Positions 57,402 through 64,000 of a stretch of 64,000 nucleotides of DNA are shown piece by piece; position 1 is the stretch's first letter, and each line of letters opens with the position of its first letter. The stretch comes from Affinibrenneria salicis. GTDB taxonomy: Bacteria; Pseudomonadota; Gammaproteobacteria; Enterobacterales; Enterobacteriaceae. The position numbers were made by a program, and so were the translations under genes. Under the pieces are notes generated by a model. It was given only the letters and a program-made list of their open reading frames with translations. It had not been told where the DNA came from and did no database searches. Location: positions 143,188 to 207,187 of the forward strand of contig NZ_VYKJ01000002.1 in the NCBI RefSeq assembly GCF_008710095.1, read 5' to 3'.

Positions 57402-58220
57402 TCAGAGCGCAAATTCGGCCCAGATCGGCGCATGGTCGGAGGGCTTTTCCATCGCCCGAATAGCATAGTCGATGCCGGTGCCGACGCAGCGCGCGGCCAG
57501 CGCGCGGCTGGCCAGGATCAGATCGATGCGCAGCCCGCGGTTAGTGTCAAAGCCGGCGGAACGATAGTCGAACCACGAGAAGCGATCGTCGCACTGAGGG
57601 TGTTCCGCGCGGAAAGTATCGACCAGTCCCCATTCATGCAGTCGCGCCAGCCATTCGCGTTCCTCTGGCAGGAAAGAACATTTGCCGGTGCGCAGCCAGC
57701 GCTTACGGTTTTCTTCGCCGATGCCGATGTCCAGATCGGTCGGGCTGATATTCAGGTCGCCCATGACGACCAGCGGCTGTTCGGCGGCGTGGTGCTGTTC
57801 GATGTAGCGTTGCAGATCCTGATAAAAGCGCGTCTTGGCGGGAAACTTTACCGGATGATCGCGGCTTTCTCCCTGCGGGAAATAGCCGTTAATCAACGTC
57901 AGGGTGCCGGCGGGGGTAGCGAAATCGGCCATGATAATGCGGCGCTGCGCATCTTCTTCGTCGGTGGGAAAACCGCGCCGTACCGCCAGCGGCTCCGTTT
58001 TGCTAAGCAGCGCGACGCCGTAGTGGCCTTTCTGCCCGTGATAATAGACGTGATAACCAAACTTGCCGACGTCATCGAGAGGAAACATGTCGTCATGGAC
58101 CTTCGTTTCCTGTAATCCGATCACATCCGGCTGATGCTGTTCGATGATGGCCGCCAGCTGGTGGGGACGTGCGCGGAGCCCATTGATATTAAAAGAAACG
58201 AATTTCATCTTCATTGCCAT
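57402..58220 (-). CDS. xthA: XthA, exonuclease III
   Basis: Main AP endonuclease and 3'-5' exonuclease in base-excision repair. It has 272 residues as called; starting at the third in-frame ATG (58208) gives the E. coli length of 268. Conserved motifs: [24 protein letters not shown] (metal Glu), [34 protein letters not shown] and C-terminal KPSDHAPIW with the catalytic His. Convergent with ynjH. The true start is one of three ATGs within 13 bases; the ribosome-binding site fits the first two best. Confidence 0.97.
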   Translation of the reverse strand: MAMKMKFVSFNINGLRARPHQLAAIIEQHQPDVIGLQETKVHDDMFPLDDVGKFGYHVYYHGQKGHYGVALLSKTEPLAVRRGFPTDEEDAQRRIIMADFATPAGTLTLINGYFPQGESRDHPVKFPAKTRFYQDLQRYIEQHHAAEQPLVVMGDLNISPTDLDIGIGEENRKRWLRTGKCSFLPEEREWLARLHEWGLVDTFRAEHPQCDDRFSWFDYRSAGFDTNRGLRIDLILASRALAARCVGTGIDYAIRAMEKPSDHAPIWAEFAL

Positions 58221-58349
58221 ATTGCCTGAATGAAGTGCGATGTTAGCAGAAAACCCGCCGCGGAGTCACCAGCGCCGCAGATTGAATATTCCCTGCTTTT
58301 TAGCAGGTTATTGTCTGGTTGCAGCGCCGCGGCGGACTCCGTATACTCC

Positions 58350-58530
58350 GCCTCTCGCAGGAGAGAGAGCAGTCAATTACGCTCCGCCGAAGGCGCAAAC
58401 TCCCATAATCGCTCAGGCCGCCATACTGCGAATTTTATCTACGCCAACTGGAGAGAGGTTGCCTGGCGCAATCCACCGAAGGGGCAAGCAGCCTGCTGCT
58501 AAACTCTCAGGTAAACAGGACAGAGGGAGG
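58350..58530 (+). promoter_or_regulatory. Tandem glycine riboswitch (two aptamers)
   Basis: Two glycine aptamers in a row. The first (about 58350-58428) has CAGGAGAGAGAGCAG and GCCGAAGGCGCAAACTC. The second (about 58447-58530) has CTGGAGAGAGGTTGCC, CCGAAGGGGCAAGCAG and ACTCTCAGGTAAACAGGACA, the highly conserved 3' core. It lies 25 bases before the GTG of the TRIC-family gene. No separate terminator hairpin is obvious, so control may be at translation. Identified from conserved cores by eye. Confidence 0.92.
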
Positions 58531-58554
58531 GGCGCATTTCACAGGAGTGCTTGT

Positions 58555-59190
58555 GTGCTGACCTACATCTATCTGATCGCAATTACCGCCGAGGGCATGT
58601 CCGGCGCGCTGGCCGCCGGCCGGCGCAATATGGATATTTTCGGCGTTTCGATGATCGCTTTTATCACCGCGCTGGGCGGTGGAACCGTACGCGATATCCT
58701 GCTGGGCAACTATCCGATAGGCTGGACTCAGCACCCCGGCTATGTCTACCTGACCATTGGCGCCGGTCTGTTCACGATCATTATCGCCCGCGTGATGCAT
58801 CACCTGCATACCCTGTTTCTGGTGCTTGACGCCATGGGGCTGATCGCCTTTACCGTAATCGGCTGCAATGTGGCGTTGAAACTGGACTACTCCACGACAG
58901 TGGTGGTGATGGCCGGCATTATTACCGGCATCTTCGGCGGCGTGCTGCGCGATATTTTCTGCAACCGTACGCCGATGGTGCTGCGCAAGGAGCTGTATGC
59001 CTGCGTATCGCTGCTGGTGGCCCTGCTGTATCTCGGCTTACGCGAGCTGCAAATTAATCACGATATCAATCTGCTGGTTTCGTTTAGCATCGGGCTGTCG
59101 CTGCGCCTGGCGGCGATTCGCTGGTCGTGGGCGCTGCCGGTTTTTTCTTATGTCCCCGGCCGCTGGAAAAACGGTCGTCGTTGCGATTAA
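58555..59190 (+). CDS. TRIC/UPF0126-family membrane protein
   Basis: Seven-helix membrane protein of the TRIC family (YicG/YadS group). A glycine riboswitch directly upstream points to glycine transport or export as the likely job; this is inference from context. The GTG at 58555, with AGGAG 7 bases before, gives 211 residues starting MLTYIYLIAITAEGMSGALA. The two family repeats show as ITALGGGTVRDILLGNYP and ITGIFGGVLRDIFCNRTP. The frame is open further upstream, but only through the riboswitch. Downstream lie the tRNA-Tyr repeats. Confidence 0.92.
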   Translation: MLTYIYLIAITAEGMSGALAAGRRNMDIFGVSMIAFITALGGGTVRDILLGNYPIGWTQHPGYVYLTIGAGLFTIIIARVMHHLHTLFLVLDAMGLIAFTVIGCNVALKLDYSTTVVVMAGIITGIFGGVLRDIFCNRTPMVLRKELYACVSLLVALLYLGLRELQINHDINLLVSFSIGLSLRLAAIRWSWALPVFSYVPGRWKNGRRCD

Positions 59191-59232
59191 AACAAGCGTC
59201 CGACGCTTCACGAGGCCCGCATGCGCTGCCCT

Positions 59233-59693
59233 GCGGGCCAACGCGGGGCGTTGTTCAAAACCTGCGGTTTTGTCGAACCTTGTCGAAGGTTGTCACCTTC
59301 CCCTGTGGGGAACATGTTGCATCAGACCGGGAATCAGCTGCCGGGAATCGGCGAAGATGGTGGTGGGGGAAGGATAATTCGTCGCTGCGCTCCTCACCCT
59401 GCGGGCCAACGCTGGGCGTTGTTCAAAACCTGCGGTTTTGTCGAACCTTGTCGAAGGTTGTCACCTTCCCCTGAGGGGAACATGTTGCATCAGACCGGGA
59501 ATCAGCTGCCGGGAATCGGCGAAGATGGTGGTGGGGGAAGGATAATTCGTCGCTGCGCTCCTCACCCTGCGGGCCAACGCTGCGCGTTGTTCAAAACCTG
59601 CGGTTTTGTCGAACCTTATCGAAGGTTGTCACCTTCCCCTGTGGGGAACATGTTGCAACAGACCGGGAATCAGCTGCCGGGAATCGGCGAAGA
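59233..59693 (-). repeat. 168-bp tandem repeats downstream of tRNA-Tyr (rtT-like)
   Basis: Three direct copies with an exact 168-base period: GCGGGCCAACGC recurs at 59233, 59401 and 59569. On the minus strand the array follows the tRNA. Each full unit holds an exact copy of the last 18 bases of the tRNA (ATCCTTCCCCCACCACCA; minus strand, ending at 59358 and 59526), like the 178-bp rtT repeats behind E. coli tyrT. Each also has hairpins such as CAAAACCGCAGGTTTTG (minus-strand orientation). Only a few base changes separate the copies. Confidence 0.93.
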
Positions 59694-59778
<85 letters not shown>

Positions 59779-59819
59779 ATGGCCTTGCTTTGTAAGCTCT
59801 TTTGCGTCGAGCGGGGCGC

Positions 59820-59847
59820 ATCATATCAAATGACGCGCTGCTGTAAA
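59820..59847 (-). promoter_or_regulatory. tRNA-Tyr promoter, tyrT-like
   Basis: On the minus strand -35 TTTACA, 16-bp spacer, -10 TATGAT, then a GC-rich discriminator GCGCCCC, nearly the same as the E. coli tyrT promoter. The discriminator predicts stringent control by ppGpp/DksA. Confidence 0.88.
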
Positions 59848-59934
59848 GCCCCGAATGACGTAAACGAGATTGTTTGCCGTTTTTTTGCCCCGGATGCTGC
59901 TTCTGTAAACATCCGGGGCGCGATAGCGATAAGA

Positions 59935-60783
<849 letters not shown>

Positions 60784-60863
60784 GAGAATGTGGATCCTGT
60801 CCAAAACGAATAAACTCGTGATATGTCAATGCCGCGCGGGAAGTTGACGTTTGACCAATATTG

Positions 60864-61331
60864 CTATTGCCCGCAACACTTTTTGAATTTTTTGCCAGAG
60901 CCGCAGGGACAGCGGTCATTTCTGCCGGTTTGCAGGTGAACGCCGTCAATATAGTACCAGCGATCGTGCAGGCGAAGAAAGCGCGAGCGCTCCCTCATCA
61001 ATGCTGTTTGCCCGGGGCGTTCCGCGTCGGTAAAACGTGCCGCGAATTCAACGAAGGCCTCATCGCTGTTTTTACCTGGGGTTTCTGCCAAAATCGTGAG
61101 ACCCTGCCATACCGTGGCCTCGCCGCTTTCGCTAAGCGATGCGCGCCATTGCTCCGGCCGGCAGTCAGGGTGCCAGGTCGCGATAAGATAATCGACATCA
61201 TGTTTACAGTAAGCGGTATAGCGCGAGCGCATCAGCGCCACCGGATCGGGAGCGGGCGAACCGCTGCCGAGGTAGGGCTGGCAACATGCGATATACTGTA
61301 GCTGGCTGCCGCATGGGCAAAGTTCTGACAC
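60864..61331 (-). CDS. ychJ: YchJ, SEC-C motif protein
   Basis: UPF0225 protein of unknown function, 155 residues. It has a SEC-C-type zinc motif at each end: CPCGSQLQYIACC (5-17) and CPCGSGKKFKKCC near the C-terminus. The central part is NTF2-like, with ALMRSRYTAYCKHDVDYLIA. The start is GTG with GGAGACATT upstream. Divergent from rssA and upstream of purU, as in E. coli. Confidence 0.94.
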   Translation of the reverse strand: MSELCPCGSQLQYIACCQPYLGSGSPAPDPVALMRSRYTAYCKHDVDYLIATWHPDCRPEQWRASLSESGEATVWQGLTILAETPGKNSDEAFVEFAARFTDAERPGQTALMRERSRFLRLHDRWYYIDGVHLQTGRNDRCPCGSGKKFKKCCGQ

Positions 61332-61457
61332 AATGTCTCCTGGTAAAATAAATTACGTGAAATAACAGAGCGATTGTCGCTGAGTTGATCGACTATTTTA
61401 CCTGACAAACTCCGTATGTAGCAATGTGCGCTAAAATGAACACTGGACGAGGACGGC

Positions 61458-62360
61458 ATGGGACAGATTAAGATCGGGCTGGCGCTGGGAGCGGGCGCGG
61501 CCAAAGGCTGGGCGCATATTGGCGTGATCGGCGCACTGAAGCAGTTGGATATTGGCATAGATGTGGTGGCGGGTACGTCCGTGGGGTCGCTGGTCGGCGC
61601 CGCCTATGCGACGGGTCGGCTGGATGAAATGGAGCAGTGGGTGCGTGGATTCGGCTATTGGGACGTTATCCGCCAGATGGATCTTTCATGGCACCGCGGT
61701 GGGCTCTTGCGCGGCGATCGTGTATTTACTAATGTAAAGCGCCTGCTGGGCGCGCGCTTGATTGAAGAGTGCGATGTGCGCTTCGCCGCAGTCGCCACCA
61801 ATCTGAGCACCGGCAGAGAGCTGTGGATGACCAGCGGCGATCTTCATCAGGCGATTCGGGCTTCGTGCAGTTTGCCGGGGCTGCTGTCGCCGGTGAAATA
61901 TAATGATTACTGGCTGGTGGACGGCGCGGTGGTGAATCCGGTGCCGGTTTCTCTGGCGCGCGCCATGGGCGCGGACGTGGTGATTGCGGTCGATCTGCAG
62001 CAGGATGCGAGTCTGAATCAGCAGAATTTCATGCCGATCAGACCGCCGGAGCCGCCGGAAGCCAACCGTATGGCGGCCGGCTGGCGCGGGCGAATCCGTC
62101 AGCGCCTGCGGCGACAGGGCGTGGCGCGGCCGCACGAGTCGACGCCCACGGCGATGGACATTATGAGCACCTCTATCCAGGTGTTGGAAAACCGGCTGAA
62201 GATGACCCGCATGGCCGGCGATCCGCCGGATGTTTTGCTGCAGCCGTATTGTCCGCAGATCGCCACTCTGGATTTCCACCGCGCCGCCGAAGCGATCGAG
62301 GCGGGGCGCCTGGCCGTAGAGAAAAAACTTGAGGAGCTGTTGCCGCTGGTCAAAAAATAG
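61458..62360 (+). CDS. rssA: RssA, patatin-like phospholipase family protein
   Basis: Predicted patatin-type serine hydrolase, usually co-transcribed with rssB; its substrate is unknown. It has 300 residues. The oxyanion-hole glycine loop is LALGAGAAKGWAHIG, the nucleophile Ser is in VVAGTSVGSLVGAAYA (G-T-S-V-G), and the catalytic Asp is in WLVDGAVVNPVPV. The C-terminal part is rich in Arg. ACGAGGACGGC precedes the ATG. Confidence 0.95.
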   Translation: MGQIKIGLALGAGAAKGWAHIGVIGALKQLDIGIDVVAGTSVGSLVGAAYATGRLDEMEQWVRGFGYWDVIRQMDLSWHRGGLLRGDRVFTNVKRLLGARLIEECDVRFAAVATNLSTGRELWMTSGDLHQAIRASCSLPGLLSPVKYNDYWLVDGAVVNPVPVSLARAMGADVVIAVDLQQDASLNQQNFMPIRPPEPPEANRMAAGWRGRIRQRLRRQGVARPHESTPTAMDIMSTSIQVLENRLKMTRMAGDPPDVLLQPYCPQIATLDFHRAAEAIEAGRLAVEKKLEELLPLVKK

Positions 62361-62453
62361 CATGATCAAAAAATATGACTATAATCAATCTATTATTTTT
62401 TGTTTGTTAACAAGGATGGATTAGTTTTTTATTGTGGAAGCAAGGGGAAATCG

Positions 62454-63488
62454 ATGAGTCAACCATTAACGGGTAAGCAAATACTGATCGTCGAGGACGA
62501 AGCGGTGTTTCGTTCTGTGCTTACCGGTTATTTAACGTCTCTGGGGGCCATCGTGCAGGAAGCGGCGAATGGCTTGCAGGCGCTGAGTGTACTGGATACG
62601 CATCAACCTCATCTGATCATCTGCGATCTCGCTATGCCGGAAATGGACGGCATGAAGTTTATCGAGCGTTTGCGCAGCGACGACAACCACACGCCGGTGT
62701 TAATCATCTCGGCCACCAGTCAAATGGCGGATATCGCCAAAGTCCTGCGTCTTGGCGTGCAGGATGTATTATTAAAGCCGGTGCGTGACTTTACGCGTTT
62801 GCGTGAAACCATCCTGTCCTGCCTTTATCCGGATACTTTTGTATCGCAGTCGGACGAAACGGAACAATTAATGCAAGACTGGGATGCGCTTAATCAATCG
62901 CCGGAGATGGCAATCAAATTATTAAGCCAGTTGCAGCCACCGGTTCAGCAAACGATTGCATGTTGCCGGATAAATTATCGGCAGCTAACCAGCGCAGGGC
63001 GGCCGGGTCTGGTGCTCGATATTGCCGGGTTATCAGAAAATGAACTGGCTTTTTATTGTCTGGATGTGACTCAGGCCGCCAATAACAATGGCGTGTTAGC
63101 CGCATTATTGCTGCGCACACTGTTTAATGGCCTGTTGCAGGAACATTTGTCCAGGCAACAGCACCGATTACCTGAATTGTCGCAATTACTCCGCCAGGTG
63201 AACCAGTTGTTAAAAAATGCCAGCCTGAATGGTCAGTTTCCATTACTGGTGGGATATTACCACCGCGAACTAAAAAAATTATTGTTAGTTTCCGCCGGAC
63301 TGCAGGCCACGCTGAATATTGCTGAAGGTCAGATTCCTCTGAATAGTGGCGTACCGCTGGGCACACTGAATACGGCCTGGGTCAGCCAGTTTAATAAACA
63401 GTGCGATGACTGGCAGTGCCAGATATGGGGCGCCGGGGGGCGGTTAAGATTAATGTTATCAACCGAATTGTCCGACAGACGGGTGTAA
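62454..63488 (+). CDS. rssB: RssB, RpoS-degradation adaptor
   Basis: Response-regulator adaptor that delivers sigma-S to ClpXP. From the ATG at 62454, with AGGGGAAA upstream, it has 344 residues (E. coli 337). The receiver domain (about 9-125) has the acidic pocket in LIVEDEAVFR and phospho-acceptor Asp58 in IICDLAMPEMDG. The C-terminal domain is a pseudo-phosphatase PP2C-like fold without metal-binding aspartates. It follows rssA after 93 bases and precedes galU, as in E. coli. Confidence 0.96.
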   Translation: MSQPLTGKQILIVEDEAVFRSVLTGYLTSLGAIVQEAANGLQALSVLDTHQPHLIICDLAMPEMDGMKFIERLRSDDNHTPVLIISATSQMADIAKVLRLGVQDVLLKPVRDFTRLRETILSCLYPDTFVSQSDETEQLMQDWDALNQSPEMAIKLLSQLQPPVQQTIACCRINYRQLTSAGRPGLVLDIAGLSENELAFYCLDVTQAANNNGVLAALLLRTLFNGLLQEHLSRQQHRLPELSQLLRQVNQLLKNASLNGQFPLLVGYYHRELKKLLLVSAGLQATLNIAEGQIPLNSGVPLGTLNTAWVSQFNKQCDDWQCQIWGAGGRLRLMLSTELSDRRV

Positions 63489-63671
63489 CAGGTTTGTTGA
63501 CCGCTATGCTTTCGGCTGGTAATTATTGATATCCCGCATTATCGGGAATAATTCTGATTTTTGCTCATCACGTTTTTTTACCCGATGAGAATCCCCAAAA
63601 CTGGTATACTGACAGGGTTTATAGCCAGATGAGCTAAGTTCATTATTTGAACGGTATATAAGAGGCTGTTT

Positions 63672-64000
63672 ATGTCTACGGTTAATAAAAAAGTAAGAAA
63701 AGCGGTTATCCCCGTTGCCGGTCTGGGTACGCGTATGCTGCCGGCAACCAAGGCCATCCCTAAAGAGATGCTGCCGCTGGTTGATAAGCCGCTTATCCAG
63801 TATGTGGTTAACGAATGTATCGCCGCCGGAATCAATGAAATAATTCTGGTTACTCACTCATCTAAAAATTCCATCGAAAACCATTTTGATACCAGTTTTG
63901 AACTGGAGGCCGTATTGGAACAGCGCGTAAAACGTCAGCTGCTGGCCGAAGTTCAATCCATCTGTCCGAAACATGTCACTATTATGCAGGTACGGCAGGG
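63672..64000 (+). CDS. galU: GalU, UTP-glucose-1-phosphate uridylyltransferase (3' end outside window)
   Basis: Makes UDP-glucose for LPS, capsule, trehalose and membrane-derived oligosaccharides. The first 109 codons are visible. They carry the nucleotide-binding signature [20 protein letters not shown] with [19 protein letters not shown], nearly identical to E. coli GalU. The ATG follows AGAGGCTGTTT. Truncated only by the window end. Confidence 0.97.
   Translation, partial: MSTVNKKVRKAVIPVAGLGTRMLPATKAIPKEMLPLVDKPLIQYVVNECIAAGINEIILVTHSSKNSIENHFDTSFELEAVLEQRVKRQLLAEVQSICPKHVTIMQVRQ

Noticed and set aside
59888..59921. Hairpin GCCCCGGATG...CATCCGGGGC as purU terminator
   Set aside because: In the purU direction it is followed by A instead of T; the T-run lies on the wrong side, so it is not a standard terminator.

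Overview
The window is chromosomal DNA of a gamma-proteobacterium of the order Enterobacterales. Most genes have near full-length E. coli counterparts (manXYZ, pabB, fadD, rnd, minCDE, fadR, gapA, topB, xthA, purU, rssAB, galU), and long runs keep E. coli gene order. GC content is high outside a few AT-rich patches, and E. coli neighbours are missing at several points. That suits the Pectobacteriaceae (for example Brenneria, Dickeya or Lonsdalea) better than E. coli itself; the genus is an inference.

Layout. 1-2254: mannose PTS operon manXYZ (manZ cut by the window edge). 2954-14024: yoaE, the pabB-nudL pair, yoaH, a RidA-like gene, yoaA, tsaB, yeaY, fadD and rnd; sdaA and yoaD, which separate yoaE from nudL in E. 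coli, are absent. 14093-19257: a small secreted protein of unknown function, minCDE, ycgL, ycgM, yqaE (52 codons) and ycgN. 19258-25943: a mosaic accessory region with an integrase remnant, a BamE-like lipoprotein, a MITE-like repeat, a decayed small gene, a nucleotidyltransferase, a truncated colicin/pyocin-type nuclease with its immunity gene, an NhaA antiporter, an OsmC-like protein, a 9-bp minisatellite and a small unknown gene. 25944-31283: a GlpM-type membrane protein, dsbB, fadR, spoVR (ycgB) and dadA; nhaB is missing between dsbB and fadR.

31264-43026 is the most interesting part. It holds an MFS exporter, a four-gene Opp/Nik-type ABC importer whose two permeases are fused into one protein, a divergent COG0523 (CobW-like) GTPase without the family CxCC motif, a cysteine-free alkaline phosphatase behind a good Pho box, an unknown exported protein, and a DksA paralogue that has lost three of four zinc ligands. 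Two Zur-like operators lie between the importer and the GTPase and a third precedes the DksA paralogue. Together these look like a zinc-starvation locus: a Zur-controlled importer, a possible metal chaperone, and a zinc-independent stand-in for DksA.

43059-64000 returns to conserved backbone: yeaH-yeaG and yeaE, each with a candidate sigma-54 promoter; yeaD, gapA, msrB, yeaC, ansA, sppA, ydjA, topB, ynjH and xthA; a tandem glycine riboswitch before a TRIC/UPF0126 membrane protein; a tRNA-Tyr gene followed by three 168-bp repeats that carry copies of the tRNA 3' end, as at E. coli tyrT/rtT; then purU, ychJ, rssA, rssB and the start of galU. Compared with E. coli, mipA, pncA and selD are missing from their usual places.
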